Shown: piece after piece, positions 53,568-64,000 of the stretch
Layout: every line of letters starts with the position of its first letter
Position numbering within the stretch: the first letter of the stretch is position 1
NCBI GenBank assembly: GCA_023458215.1
Contig: JAEXAJ010000122.1
Coordinates: 1-64,000 of the forward strand
Direction: 5' to 3'
Length of the DNA: 64,000 bases
Origin: Bacteroidota bacterium
GTDB lineage: Bacteria > Bacteroidota > Bacteroidia > Bacteroidales > Bacteroidaceae
Position numbers and translations under genes: made by a program
Notes under the pieces: model-generated
Databases searched by the model: none
What the model was told of the DNA's origin: nothing
Seen by the model: the letters and a program-made list of their open reading frames with translations, nothing else

Positions 53568-55685
53568 TTATTGTTTAGCCGGCTTCAACCATTTATCCAA
53601 CCACTCAAAGAAAGTACGTTGCCACAAAACACCGTTCTGAGGTTTCAGTACCCAGTGATTTTCATCGGGATAGATCAGCAGTTCAGCAGGAACACCGCGC
53701 ATTACGGCAGCATCGAAGGCGGCCATTGCCTGATTGGCAAGGATGCGGAAGTCTTTTTCTCCGTGGATACAGAGGATAGGAGTATCCCATTTATCAATGA
53801 ACTTGTGCGGGGAGTTGGCAAAAGTACGCTGGGCAACGGAGTTGTTCTTGTCCCAATAAGCGCCACCCATATCCCAGTTGGCAAACCATTTCTCTTCTGT
53901 TTCCAAATATTGCATTTCCATGTTGAAGATACCGTCGTGGGCAATGAACGCTTTGAAGCGTTTGTCGTGATGTCCGGCAAGCCAATAGACGGAGAAGCCT
54001 CCGAAGCTGGCACCTACACATCCTAGACGGTCTTTATCAACATAGGATTCTTTGGCTACTTCGTCGATGGCGGTGAAGTAATCTTTCATGCACTGACCAC
54101 CGTAATCGCCACTGATGGCTTCGTTCCATTCTAAGCCAAAGCCGGGAAGACCGCGACGGTTGGGGGCTACTATGATGTAATCGTTGGCTGCCATAATTTG
54201 GAAGTTCCAACGATAGCTCCAAAATTGGCTTACGGGACTTTGCGGTCCACCTTCGCAGAAGAGTAGGGTGGGGTATTTCTTATTCGGATCGAATTGAGGC
54301 GGATAGATAACCCAAGTCAACATCTGCTTGCCATCGGTTGTCTTCATCCACCGAGCTTCTACTTTTCCCATTTCAAGCTGATCGTAGATCTGCTTGTTTT
54401 CGAAGGTCAACTGGGTTGCTTCTGCAAAATCACCGGTGTACTTGAGGGGCAATGAGTAAATTTCATCAGCCATACTCATGGACTGACGCTTGGCAATCAT
54501 TTTATCACCACAAAGAGCGAATGATCCGTAGTCGTGCATGCCATCGGTAAGTTGGGTTAGCTTGTCATTCTCAGCAAGGTTGATGTTATAGATTTGTATT
54601 TCGCCATGCCAAACGCCGGTGAAGTAGATGCTTTGAGAATCTTTGTTCCACAAGAAAGCGTCTACGTTCGATTCGAATGCTTTGCTGACAAAACGCTTCT
54701 CGCCGGTGGCAAGGTTCATGATGAAGAGACGGTTCTGATCTGCTTCATAACCATCACGCTCCATACTTTGCCAAGCGATGTATTGACCGTCCGGAGAATA
54801 TTGCGGATTGGTGTCGTAACCTTTGTTCTCTTCGGTGATGTTTTCGGTTTTCTTGGCGGCAAGGTCGTAGATGTAGATGTCGGAGTTGGTAGAAATGGCA
54901 TACGCCAATCCGGTCTTTTTACGGCAAGTATAGGCTACTTTATCAGATGCGGGACTCCATGCCAATTGCTCGATACCACCCCAAGGTTTCATGGGACTTT
55001 CGAAAGGTTCTCCTTCGAGGATATCGGTAACGTTGTTGATACCATTACCGTCAAAATCGGCCACAAAAGGATGGGGAGCAGTTGTTACCCATTCGTCCCA
55101 ATGCTTGTACATAAGGTCGGTAACGATGATGCCGGTTGCCTTTGGAAGATCGGGATGCTGGTCGGCCGTGCTCTTCACGGTCTTTACCTGGGCGATGAAA
55201 AGCAGTTTTTTGCCATCGGGAGAGAAGGAGAAGCCTTCGATGTCTCCGTCGTATTGGGTCAGTTGCTTGCGGCCGGTACCATCGGGATTCATTTCCCATA
55301 CCTGGCTGCTGCCGCTTTCGTTGCAGAGGAAAGCAATCTTTTTACCGTCTTTAATCCAGGCGGCATCGCTCTCTTGGAAAGCGTCGCGGGTGATTTGCGT
55401 ATTGCCACTACCGTCGGCATTCATCACGAAGAGTTCGTTGTTACTCTTGTTCTCCGGTACGCTATAATAGGCCACTGAATAGACGATTTGTTTTTCATCG
55501 GGCGACACGGCAATACCGCCGATTCGTCCCATAGCCCACAATGCTTCGGGAGTCATACGTTTGCCTTCGATCTTGATGTCCGAACGCCGGATGAGCGTTG
55601 CGGCATCTTGTCCGGCCTCTTTTGTCCCACCACAGGAGACTAATGTCATAGCTGCTGACATAAGCAATAGATTTACTTGTTTCAT
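53568..55685 (-). CDS. S9 family prolyl oligopeptidase-type dipeptidyl peptidase (lipoprotein)
   Basis: The 705-residue product has a lipobox LVSC (Cys 18), so it is probably anchored in the outer or inner membrane facing the periplasm. An N-terminal beta-propeller part with SPDEKQIVYSVAYYS, PDGTGRKQLT and SPDGQYIAWQS repeats precedes the alpha/beta hydrolase domain, which has catalytic Ser in GASFGGFSVYW near residue 560, Asp in HGEKDFRI near 642 and His in DENHWVLKPQ near 675. It resembles DPP5/DAP-type peptidases that trim peptides. A TATCTTTG promoter element lies at 55715-55722. Confidence 0.93.
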   Translation of the reverse strand: MKQVNLLLMSAAMTLVSCGGTKEAGQDAATLIRRSDIKIEGKRMTPEALWAMGRIGGIAVSPDEKQIVYSVAYYSVPENKSNNELFVMNADGSGNTQITRDAFQESDAAWIKDGKKIAFLCNESGSSQVWEMNPDGTGRKQLTQYDGDIEGFSFSPDGKKLLFIAQVKTVKSTADQHPDLPKATGIIVTDLMYKHWDEWVTTAPHPFVADFDGNGINNVTDILEGEPFESPMKPWGGIEQLAWSPASDKVAYTCRKKTGLAYAISTNSDIYIYDLAAKKTENITEENKGYDTNPQYSPDGQYIAWQSMERDGYEADQNRLFIMNLATGEKRFVSKAFESNVDAFLWNKDSQSIYFTGVWHGEIQIYNINLAENDKLTQLTDGMHDYGSFALCGDKMIAKRQSMSMADEIYSLPLKYTGDFAEATQLTFENKQIYDQLEMGKVEARWMKTTDGKQMLTWVIYPPQFDPNKKYPTLLFCEGGPQSPVSQFWSYRWNFQIMAANDYIIVAPNRRGLPGFGLEWNEAISGDYGGQCMKDYFTAIDEVAKESYVDKDRLGCVGASFGGFSVYWLAGHHDKRFKAFIAHDGIFNMEMQYLETEEKWFANWDMGGAYWDKNNSVAQRTFANSPHKFIDKWDTPILCIHGEKDFRILANQAMAAFDAAVMRGVPAELLIYPDENHWVLKPQNGVLWQRTFFEWLDKWLKPAKQ

Positions 55686-55714
55686 ATAGGATGTTCGTTT
55701 TCGATTAATTATTG

Positions 55715-55722
55715 CAAAGATA
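55715..55722 (-). promoter_or_regulatory. -7 element of the S9 peptidase gene
   Basis: TATCTTTG on the minus strand, 29 bases before the ATG. The region further upstream is occupied by the inverted repeat at 55728-55840. Confidence 0.55.
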
Positions 55723-55727
55723 CAAAA

Positions 55728-55840
55728 TTAGTTATAAGTTGTGAGTTATTAGTTATTTGTTATTCCAAGCAGAAGGTGATTACGCCAACATACAGCGGTA
55801 AACATCAGCAAATAACTTATAACTCATAACTAATCACTAA
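55728..55840. repeat. Heptamer-built inverted repeat, copy 4
   Basis: The arms 55728-55759 and 55809-55840 are imperfect reverse complements made of AGTTATN heptamers ending in AGTTATTTG; the spacer is about 49 bases. The right arm overlaps the stop codon of the MATE gene. The left arm abuts the promoter of the peptidase gene. Confidence 0.82.
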
Positions 55841-57168
55841 ATCTTCCTTCCCTGCCAGTCTCCCTTCTTTATATATAGCCAGCTGAAGAGAAGGATGAAG
55901 ATGGAGTAAACCATTTCGGACGTCCAGCAGATGGCTACATCGAGTTGTAAATAAAGGATGATGTAGGTGATGTAGGCAACGTAGATAACTAACGTTCCCA
56001 TTTCCAAACCTAACGCAGTACGTGTGTTTCCTGTACCGGAAACTGATTGAAAATAAACATTGGCAGGAACTAGGAACAGATAGGCGGCGCACATCACCCA
56101 AAGAGAATGAATGGATGCTAGTTGCAGGTCAACCATGTCCGTATAGATTCCTAAAATCTGTTTGGGGAATAAAGTAAATAGTAACGCCAATGGAAGTACG
56201 AATAGGTAGGCTATGCGAACATGTTGACGGATGGTTCCGGGTACGCAATCTGTATTGCCGGCGCCAATCAGATTGCTGACTAATGAACCGCAAGTAGAAG
56301 CAAATGCCATCATTACCATGAACAGAATACCGGATACGCTGCGCACGATATTGGTGATAGCCAAGGAGCGTTCGCCCATGTGCTCCACATAGAGGAAGAA
56401 GAGGAACCAAGTAGACAACGAAACGGAGTTTTGTATCATGGTCCACAATGAAACATTCAACATTCGTTTCAATACTCCGAAATTGATTTTGGGTATGCGA
56501 TCCAAAGCATATTTACGACAATCGATGCGGTTTCGGGTATACAGGATGAAGAATATCAACGATACTAACTCTGCCAATGATGAACCTATAGCAGCACCCG
56601 CAATACCCAGTACCGGAAAACCGAATTTACCAAAGATCAGGACATAGTTGAATGCAACATTACTCAATACCATCACGATAGAGTTCAATGTAAGCGTTTT
56701 CGTCTGAGTTGTTCCTAGGAAGAAGGCACGGAATATCACTCCGCTAAAAGAGAAAAATGCGCCGAATACCCGCCAGTGCAGATAACTGATAGCTGCTTCG
56801 TATATATGTTCCGAACTGACAATGTGTTTCAATATTAACGGTGAGAAACAATAGGAGAGAAGGAACATCAGGGCCGCCATCCCTATCTGAAAGTAGATAC
56901 CTTGATAAAATAGCTCACCTATTTCCTTGTATTCTTTTTCTCCATTACGCCGTGCAATGAGGATTTGTGTTCCGATACTAAAGCCAAAAGCCACCATAAA
57001 GATGACCATGTAAAATATACCGGCAATGGCAGATGCCCCTAATTCGACTTCACCCACACGCCCCAGGAAGGCAGTGTCTGTCATACCTATCATTTGCTCC
57101 ATAAGCAGGCTGATAAGGATAGGGTAGGCGATGAGCCAGATTTGTTTATAAGAATATTTAGTTTTCAT
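55837..57168 (-). CDS. MATE family efflux transporter
   Basis: MATE proteins export cationic compounds in exchange for Na+ or H+. The 443-residue product (ATG at 57168, KTKYSYKQIWLIAYPILIS) has 12 membrane helices and the family strings LLMEQMIGMTDTAFLGRVGEVELGA near residue 20 and GFSIGTQILIARRNG near 60. I reject the in-frame extension up to 57303 because it is made of translated repeat units. It lies downstream of yidC with a repeat array between them. The substrate is unknown. Confidence 0.92.
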   Translation of the reverse strand: MKTKYSYKQIWLIAYPILISLLMEQMIGMTDTAFLGRVGEVELGASAIAGIFYMVIFMVAFGFSIGTQILIARRNGEKEYKEIGELFYQGIYFQIGMAALMFLLSYCFSPLILKHIVSSEHIYEAAISYLHWRVFGAFFSFSGVIFRAFFLGTTQTKTLTLNSIVMVLSNVAFNYVLIFGKFGFPVLGIAGAAIGSSLAELVSLIFFILYTRNRIDCRKYALDRIPKINFGVLKRMLNVSLWTMIQNSVSLSTWFLFFLYVEHMGERSLAITNIVRSVSGILFMVMMAFASTCGSLVSNLIGAGNTDCVPGTIRQHVRIAYLFVLPLALLFTLFPKQILGIYTDMVDLQLASIHSLWVMCAAYLFLVPANVYFQSVSGTGNTRTALGLEMGTLVIYVAYITYIILYLQLDVAICWTSEMVYSIFILLFSWLYIKKGDWQGRKI

Positions 57169-57214
57169 AATCAATGAATTATCTTTTTTTGATGAACTTA
57201 GTTTTTGTCGTTTC

Positions 57215-57321
57215 AAAACAGATGGTCTGTTCCACCGAAACAGATGATGCGTTTGGGCTAAACGGATGATGCGTTTAGGGCAAACAGATGATGCGTTTGA
57301 CACTAATAGATCATCTGTTTC
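57215..57321. repeat. Array of AAACAGATGATGCGTTTG palindromic units
   Basis: Successive units include AACAGATGGTCTGTT (57217-57231), GAAACAGATGATGCGTTTG, TAAACGGATGATGCGTTTA, CAAACAGATGATGCGTTTG and AATAGATCATCTGTTT, with a period of about 20-22 bases. In two units the outer stem pair changes from C-G to T-A. The same AAACAGAT core occurs in the array at 11817-11923. It lies between yidC and the MATE gene. Confidence 0.83.
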
Positions 57322-57336
57322 TTTGCCTTTAGATTA

Positions 57337-57370
57337 AGAAAGCCGAACAACATCCATTGCCCGGCTTTCT
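57337..57370 (-). terminator. Hairpin downstream of yidC
   Basis: AGAAAGCCG pairs with CGGCTTTCT around a 16-base loop, 24 bases after the yidC stop on the minus strand. The T run is weak. Confidence 0.5.
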
Positions 57371-57393
57371 GCTGAAAATATCTTTCGCAGGAG

Positions 57394-59250
57394 TTATCTC
57401 TTGCCCTGCTTTTCTTTCATTAGCTCTTGTTGCTTTTGCATAGCTTCCAAACGCGCGGCAAAACCTGTCTTCTTCATCTTCTTCGGATCTTTCTTGCTGG
57501 CTTCCAGTTGAGCAAGAAGTTTCTCCTCATTGGTCGTTTTGCGCATGATAATAGTTGTTACCACACTGATCAATGTAGAGATAAAGTAGTAATAGTTCAA
57601 TCCCGAAGGATAATCGTTCAGGATGAATAAGAACATTACGGGCATCAAATAAGACATCCACTTCATGGCTGCCATCTGAGGATTGGCACCTGTATCTTGT
57701 TGCTGCATCATATACTTCGTGTTCAGGATATTGGTTGCTGTCATCAGCAAACAGAACAAACTCAGGTGATTGCCTAAGAACGGGATATTGAACGGGAAGT
57801 TGATGAACGCATCGTAAGTCGAGAGGTCGTCCGCCCACAAGAAGCTCTGTTGACGAAGTTCGATAGCACTCGGCACAAACATAAACAATGCCATCAGGAT
57901 AGGGAATTGTATCAGCATCGGCAGACATCCACCCATCGGACTCACACCGTATTGGCTGTAAAGTCCCATCACTTCCTGCTGCTTTTTCATCGCATCTTCC
58001 TGCTTGGGGTACTTCTGATTGATTTCGTCAATTTTCGGTTTCAACACACGCATTTTGGCGGATGACATATAAGTTTTCCAAGTAGCGGGGAATACTACAG
58101 CTTTTACAATCAGCGTCATCAGCAGTAATACGATGCCCATGCCCAATCCCCAACCGGACAACCAGTCGAAGATGTTAATGGTAAACCATTGATTTATCTG
58201 GCGGACAACCGGCCAGCCCAAATATACCAAACGGTTCAGTTCCCATTTCTCCGTACGTCCTTTGTCAAGAGCAGTCAACGTTTTATAGTGGTTCGGACCA
58301 AAGTAGAAGTACATCTGAGTAGCTTCTTTACCGGTCGGGTCGAACTTAGTGCTCATTTCGGCAGAGTAGTCCTTTATATAACCACTGCCCTGAGCTTCCA
58401 TTTTTGATACCAACTTGGTCTTTTCAAAGTCAGCATCAGCCAGGAACACAGTAGAGAAGAACTGATTTTTGAAAGCAATCCAATCCAAACGTTCGGGAAT
58501 CTGTTTTTCATCGTTCTTATTGGCAGATAAATAATCGGTTCCTTCGCCGGTCTTCTTATAAGTCAACTCAGACAAGCGATTTTCATACGTATAACCTTTC
58601 TCGATCTGACGGGCACGTTGTGACCATTCAATATCTACAAAGTTGTTGGTAGCCGCTAATTTGTCTTCCATGTTTACAGCCTGAATGGTAAAGTCTATCA
58701 GGTATGTGTCATGATGCATGGCATACGTGAAGTCAATGTAGCTGGAACTATTAGCAAACAGACGCATGGTAACGGTACTATCCGTACGGTTTACAGGGGT
58801 AAAGAAAAAGTCTTCCGTCTGAATCGTTTCCTGCTTATTATAGAAAAGGAAGTTCATCGAAGCATCGTTACCTTGGAACAATGAAACGGGGGTCTTTTTA
58901 TCCTGTCCCATATACTCTTTTAAGGTTGCCGAAGCTATGCGTCCGCCCTTAGTATCTACTGTTATCTCTGCCAGGTTGTTCTGGATAGTTATCTGCGAGT
59001 TGGTTCCTTGACGCGCATCGAAGAAGAGGGCGGAGGAGTCAATCGCAGTAGCGGGCGCAGCTTCTTTCTCGTTAGCCAAGGCTGCTTCTGCTTTTGCTTT
59101 CAGGTCTGCTTCCCGCTGTTGCACTTGAGCAATAGAGTCATAGTAGTGCTGTTGTGCTTCCAGTTGTTCCTGGCTCGGTCGGCTCAAAAAGCTGAAACCT
59201 ACTAACAAAATAGCTATTAAAACAAGACCCGTAATGGTGTTTTTGTCCAT
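57394..59250 (-). CDS. yidC: Membrane protein insertase YidC
   Basis: YidC inserts proteins into the inner membrane, alone or with SecYEG. The 618-residue product has an N-terminal anchor ([19 protein letters not shown]), a long periplasmic domain of about 330 residues, and the conserved C-terminal core starting near residue 360 ([23 protein letters not shown], then [32 protein letters not shown]). A basic tail ([26 protein letters not shown], Lys/Arg-rich) ends the protein. It lies 29 bases after pyrG, an order conserved in Bacteroidetes. Confidence 0.96.
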   Translation of the reverse strand: MDKNTITGLVLIAILLVGFSFLSRPSQEQLEAQQHYYDSIAQVQQREADLKAKAEAALANEKEAAPATAIDSSALFFDARQGTNSQITIQNNLAEITVDTKGGRIASATLKEYMGQDKKTPVSLFQGNDASMNFLFYNKQETIQTEDFFFTPVNRTDSTVTMRLFANSSSYIDFTYAMHHDTYLIDFTIQAVNMEDKLAATNNFVDIEWSQRARQIEKGYTYENRLSELTYKKTGEGTDYLSANKNDEKQIPERLDWIAFKNQFFSTVFLADADFEKTKLVSKMEAQGSGYIKDYSAEMSTKFDPTGKEATQMYFYFGPNHYKTLTALDKGRTEKWELNRLVYLGWPVVRQINQWFTINIFDWLSGWGLGMGIVLLLMTLIVKAVVFPATWKTYMSSAKMRVLKPKIDEINQKYPKQEDAMKKQQEVMGLYSQYGVSPMGGCLPMLIQFPILMALFMFVPSAIELRQQSFLWADDLSTYDAFINFPFNIPFLGNHLSLFCLLMTATNILNTKYMMQQQDTGANPQMAAMKWMSYLMPVMFLFILNDYPSGLNYYYFISTLISVVTTIIMRKTTNEEKLLAQLEASKKDPKKMKKTGFAARLEAMQKQQELMKEKQGKR

Positions 59251-59279
59251 GTAATCAATTCTGAATTATAAATTATAAA

Positions 59280-60923
<1,644 letters not shown>

Positions 60924-60970
60924 TTACTAATGTTAGTGCACCCGTTGGTACACGTTGGACTTAAAAAGCG

Positions 60971-60978
60971 CAAAATTA
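60971..60978 (-). promoter_or_regulatory. -7 element of the pyrG-yidC operon
   Basis: TAATTTTG on the minus strand, about 75 bases before the GTG start. Confidence 0.45.
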
Positions 60979-61098
60979 TAAAAAAAAGAGGAAGTACGGA
61001 AAGTTTCGGTGAAACAATTATTAAAAAATACAATTTCATGGCAGAAACACTCATTTGCATTTTCTGTGAGTTTTCTATGTTTTCTAAACATTTTAAAC

Positions 61099-61106
61099 TA
61101 AATTTG
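61099..61106 (+). promoter_or_regulatory. -7 element of the DUF3078 gene
   Basis: TAAATTTG, 25 bases before the ATG. Confidence 0.5.
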
Positions 61107-61131
61107 CGCTCGAATCAGAGTTTTTGGGATT

Positions 61132-62595
61132 ATGAAGAATAGACATGTTTTATTAGGGGCACTTGCCATGATGTTCTCTTCATCATTGGCGGCACAAAAC
61201 ACAGTGGACTCCACTAAGAAGAATAGCCAACAGGAGACAACGGTCCAAGCCGATACTTTATCGGGAATTATCAAGGACTACATGGTGTTGAAACTGAAAC
61301 CGGAAGGTTCCGGTTATAAATTAGATACTGTTTCTATATTATATGAAAGGTATTTCGGCGTTTTGGATTATTTGAATAATCCTATAACACCGGAACGTTA
61401 TATAGCAATCAATCCTGATTATTATCGGCTGTTTTTACCGTTTACATACTATTATGCTCCTATAGAGCGGGTTTCTAAAGTAGACTGGGCATTTAAGACA
61501 CCAGTGCAACCGGCATTGCCGCAACAAGAGATGCTGGCTTTCGATACAATAAGCTTTTCTTCTAAAGAACATGCAAATAAAATTGTAGACCGTACATTAT
61601 TGAATACTTATGTGAGCCGTCCCGATTTTGTGATAAGAACGGAAGAGGAGGTGATGAAAGGTAAGATATTTAAAGATAATATCGAAAAGGAAATCAAGTC
61701 CAAACCATCTGTGGTAAAACTGTTTGCACTGGAAGATATGGTTGGTGTAAAAGAAGAGGCAGAAGTCATCATCCGGAAACCTAATTGGTGGGTGACGGGC
61801 GGAAACGGCTCTTTGCAAATCACCCAGAGTTATATCTCGGATAACTGGTATAAAGGTGGTGAAAGCAATAATGCTTTGATGGCAAATCTTCAGCTATTCG
61901 CCAATTATAACGATCGGGAGAAAGTTCAATGGGAGAATCTGTTGGATGCTAAAATAGGTATCAACTCGTCACCTTCAGACGAATATCATGATTATCTGAT
62001 AAATACCGACCAATTCCGTTTGTATAGCAAACTGGGTGTTCAGGCTGCTACTAATTGGTATTATACTATTTCTACAGAGTTTAAAACCCAATTCTTTAAA
62101 GGATACAAAGCGAATAGTGAAGAGCTTGTCGCTGCATTCTTTGCTCCGGCCGATTGGGCATCCAGTATCGGTATGGACTACAAGTTGAAGAAGAAGAAAT
62201 TCAATTTGTCTGTATTCATCGCTCCTTTGACTTATATGATGCGTTATGTGGGAAATAGAGAAGTGGATGAAGTGAAGTTTGGTTTGGATAAAGGTAAGAT
62301 GGTGAAGCATAATTTTGGTTCCCAGATACAACCTACACTTTCTTGGACTATTATACCTTCTATTATATGGGATTCACGTCTTGACTACCAGACCAGTTAT
62401 GAGTGGACTCGTATTGAATGGGAAAATACAGTGAATTTTGTATTGAACCGTTATCTTTCCACGAAGATCTATGTACATGCCCGCTACGATGATAGTTCCA
62501 AACCTACAACCGGTGACAGTCACTTCCAGGTGAAAGAGTTATTAAGTTTTGGTATCAATTACAAATGGTTACCATATAGAGTGGATAATGAATGA
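61132..62595 (+). CDS. DUF3078 family exported protein
   Basis: The 487-residue product has a signal peptide ([21 protein letters not shown]). The C-terminal half is rich in beta strands with alternating aromatic residues: [56 protein letters not shown] and [15 protein letters not shown]. This matches the Bacteroidetes DUF3078 family, probably an outer-membrane beta-barrel. Its role is unknown. It is probably monocistronic, bounded by the hairpin at 62601. Confidence 0.85.
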   Translation: MKNRHVLLGALAMMFSSSLAAQNTVDSTKKNSQQETTVQADTLSGIIKDYMVLKLKPEGSGYKLDTVSILYERYFGVLDYLNNPITPERYIAINPDYYRLFLPFTYYYAPIERVSKVDWAFKTPVQPALPQQEMLAFDTISFSSKEHANKIVDRTLLNTYVSRPDFVIRTEEEVMKGKIFKDNIEKEIKSKPSVVKLFALEDMVGVKEEAEVIIRKPNWWVTGGNGSLQITQSYISDNWYKGGESNNALMANLQLFANYNDREKVQWENLLDAKIGINSSPSDEYHDYLINTDQFRLYSKLGVQAATNWYYTISTEFKTQFFKGYKANSEELVAAFFAPADWASSIGMDYKLKKKKFNLSVFIAPLTYMMRYVGNREVDEVKFGLDKGKMVKHNFGSQIQPTLSWTIIPSIIWDSRLDYQTSYEWTRIEWENTVNFVLNRYLSTKIYVHARYDDSSKPTTGDSHFQVKELLSFGINYKWLPYRVDNE

Positions 62596-62600
62596 AAAGT

Positions 62601-62632
62601 GCGCTCCGTTGGATGACAACGGGGCGTTTTTT
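62601..62632 (+). terminator. Terminator after the DUF3078 gene
   Basis: CGCTCCGTTG pairs with CAACGGGGCG around a five-base loop, followed by a T run. Confidence 0.75.
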
Positions 62633-62716
62633 ATGTTTTATAGTAGAAAAAAAGCAGAAAAACTTCAAAAAAAGAGTAAAAGCACGTTCACGTGCACATA
62701 AAAAACATTCGAAAGG

Positions 62717-62746
62717 TTTGCAGTTCACAAATAATGAGTAAATTTG
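62717..62746 (+). promoter_or_regulatory. Promoter of the rseC-rnf operon
   Basis: TTTG (62717-62720), an 18-base spacer and TAAATTTG (62739-62746). The ATG of the rseC-like gene lies 28 bases downstream. Confidence 0.6.
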
Positions 62747-62774
62747 CCGCAATTTGTAATGCTCACTTTGCAAA

Positions 62775-63194
62775 ATGGCGAATACTATAAGACATCAAGG
62801 TATTGTGGAAAACATAAACGGCTCTCACCTTCAGGTGAGGATTATTCAAACTTCAGCCTGTGCTTCGTGCAGTGTCAAGGGACATTGTAGTTCTGCTGAT
62901 ACCAAAGAAAAACTTATTGATGTAACAGATCCCGATGCAGCTTCTTATCAACCCGGTGACCGTGTATGGGTAATTGGGGAACTTTCGATGGGAGCAATGG
63001 CAGTTCTGTTTGCTTTTATACTTCCTTTCCTCGTTTTGATTATTTCTCTTTTTATCTTTATGGCTATTTGGAATGACGAGTTAAGTTCATCACTCTGCTC
63101 GCTGGCGCTTCTTATACCTTATTATTATATATTGTGGCTGAACAAGTCACGGTTGGGGAAGAAGTTCTCATTTTCAATACGCCCCATTGATTGA
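62775..63194 (+). CDS. rseC: RseC/MucC-like protein (SoxR-reducing-system type)
   Basis: The 139-residue product has an N-terminal domain with a Cys cluster (TSACASCSVKGHCSS) and two membrane helices (about residues 73-98 and 104-123). The family in other bacteria (RseC) is linked to the Rnf/Rsx complex that reduces SoxR. Here it is directly followed by rnfB, as in other Bacteroides, so it is probably part of the Rnf complex or its iron-sulfur handling. Confidence 0.88.
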   Translation: MANTIRHQGIVENINGSHLQVRIIQTSACASCSVKGHCSSADTKEKLIDVTDPDAASYQPGDRVWVIGELSMGAMAVLFAFILPFLVLIISLFIFMAIWNDELSSSLCSLALLIPYYYILWLNKSRLGKKFSFSIRPID

Positions 63195-63234
63195 ATAATA
63201 CGTAAAAACAAATAATTAATAAACTACTAATTTT

Positions 63235-64000
63235 ATGAATGTAATTCTGATTGCAGTGATTTCATTGGGGGCTATAGCGCTGATTGCGGCTGCTATTCTT
63301 TATATTGCTTCCAAGAAATTTGCTGTGTATGAAGACCCAAGGATTGCGCTGGTGGCGGAGGTGTTACCTCAAGCTAATTGCGGTGGATGTGGTTATCCCG
63401 GTTGTGGCGGATTTGCCGATGCATGTGTGAAGGCAAGTACGTTGGAAGGTAAGTTTTGCCCGGTCGGCGGACAGGATGTCATGGCAAAAGTTGCCGGAAT
63501 ACTAGGTATGGATGCAGCAACTTCCGAACCTATGGTTGCGGTGGTAAGATGTAATGGTACTTGTGCCAACCGTCCTCGTCTCAACCAATATGATGGAGCG
63601 AAGAGTTGCGCTATCGCTGCTTCTCTTTATGGAGGGGAAACGGGTTGCAGTTATGGATGCTTGGGTTGTGGCGACTGTGTAAGCGTATGTCAGTTCGATG
63701 CTATTCACATGAATCCCGAAACCGGACTTCCTGAAGTGGATGAAGCTAAATGTACCGCTTGTGGTGCTTGTGCTAAAGCTTGTCCGAAGGCTATCATCGA
63801 AATTCGTCCGCAAGGCAAGAAGTCACGCCGTGTTTATGTGCAATGCGTAAACAAAGATAAGGGTGCCGTGGCGCGTAAATCTTGTACGGTGGCTTGTATC
63901 GGTTGCGGTAAATGTGTGAAGGTTTGCCCGTTCGAGGCTATTTCTTTGGAGAACAACTTGGCGTACATTGATCCTAATCAGTGTAAGTCTTGTCGTAAAT
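63235..64000 (+). CDS. rnfB: Rnf electron transport complex subunit B (5' part, cut by window edge)
   Basis: RnfB passes electrons from ferredoxin into the Rnf complex, which couples ferredoxin oxidation to NAD reduction and ion pumping. The visible 255 residues start at the ATG 63235 with a membrane helix (NVILIAVISLGAIALIAAAIL). The four-Cys motif CGGCGYPGCGGFADAC follows near residue 49, then the ferredoxin motifs CLGCGDCVSVCQ, CTACGACAKACP and CIGCGKCVKVCP. The frame is open at the right edge. Rnf fits the ferredoxin- and hydrogen-based metabolism implied by the hydrogenases in this window. Confidence 0.95.
   Translation, partial: MNVILIAVISLGAIALIAAAILYIASKKFAVYEDPRIALVAEVLPQANCGGCGYPGCGGFADACVKASTLEGKFCPVGGQDVMAKVAGILGMDAATSEPMVAVVRCNGTCANRPRLNQYDGAKSCAIAASLYGGETGCSYGCLGCGDCVSVCQFDAIHMNPETGLPEVDEAKCTACGACAKACPKAIIEIRPQGKKSRRVYVQCVNKDKGAVARKSCTVACIGCGKCVKVCPFEAISLENNLAYIDPNQCKSCRK

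Noticed and set aside
54594..55478. 294-codon open frame on the plus strand
   Set aside because: It is antisense to the S9 peptidase propeller region, where the minus-strand repeats are clearly coding.
57169..57303. 45-codon N-terminal extension of the MATE protein
   Set aside because: The added codons are the translation of the AAACAGATGATGCG repeat units; the ATG at 57168 gives the normal MATE start.

Overview
The window looks like a chromosomal segment of a gut Bacteroides species. The evidence is a capsular polysaccharide (CPS) locus opened by a UpxY/UpxZ pair, SusC/SusD remnants, BamD and DUF4293/DUF3078-type proteins, RnfB, and many promoters with the Bacteroidetes -7 element TAnnTTTG (often TATCTTTG) in place of an E. 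coli -10 box.

Layout. 1-2470 is a decayed region. It holds the last 37 codons of a CPS-type undecaprenyl-phosphate sugar transferase, fused SusC/SusD scraps and a deleted AAA-ATPase/nuclease gene. 2538-7934 (minus) is a tightly coupled set: lipoprotein, large exported protein, uvrB. 8209-19681 is ordinary core: phenylacetate-CoA ligase with an ACT partner, bamD, RNA polymerase omega, DUF4293, a porin, a LysM protein fused to a PBP1-like domain, uvrA, ybaK and a POT transporter. 20393-30132 is a complete [FeFe]-hydrogenase region. A stand-alone group-B-like HydA is followed by maturases HydE, HydG and HydF (plus), converging on an operon for a trimeric NAD-linked hydrogenase HydB-HydA-HydC (minus). 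30412-31910 is a PadR/PspC pair. 32148-51807 is the CPS locus: promoter, leader hairpin, upxY, upxZ, flippase, sugar-nucleotide genes, glycosyltransferases, acyltransferases, a Wzy-like polymerase, gmd, a frameshifted toxin-antitoxin pair, an epimerase/reductase and the priming transferase. It is followed by an intact AAA-ATPase/nuclease gene, paralogous to the broken copy at the left edge. 53568-64000 is core again: S9 peptidase, MATE transporter, yidC, pyrG, DUF3078 protein, rseC-like gene and rnfB (cut by the window edge).

How the genes work together. HydE, HydG and HydF build the H-cluster for both hydrogenases, so the cell can dispose of electrons as H2 from ferredoxin and, through the trimer, from NADH plus ferredoxin. 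In the CPS locus the terminal GT4 enzyme primes undecaprenyl phosphate and glycosyltransferases extend the unit with sugars. Predicted sugars include a 3-amino-3,6-dideoxyhexose (FdtA/FdtB), a GDP-mannose-derived 6-deoxysugar (Gmd) and perhaps a glycerol-phosphate group. The flippase and polymerase then export and polymerise it. The interior of the CPS locus (about 33.6-48.2 kb) is clearly more AT-rich than the flanks, consistent with acquisition by transfer.

The least explained structure is intergenic. Five arrays of short quasi-palindromic units, some with compensating stem changes, lie at gene ends. Four long inverted repeats are built from AGTTATN heptamers. One 34-bp inverted repeat appears to have supplied the hydE start codon. 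Several genes are broken: the left-edge AAA-ATPase, SusC/SusD, a CPS acyltransferase and a RelE/ParE-like toxin. I found no transposase, CRISPR array, rRNA or tRNA.
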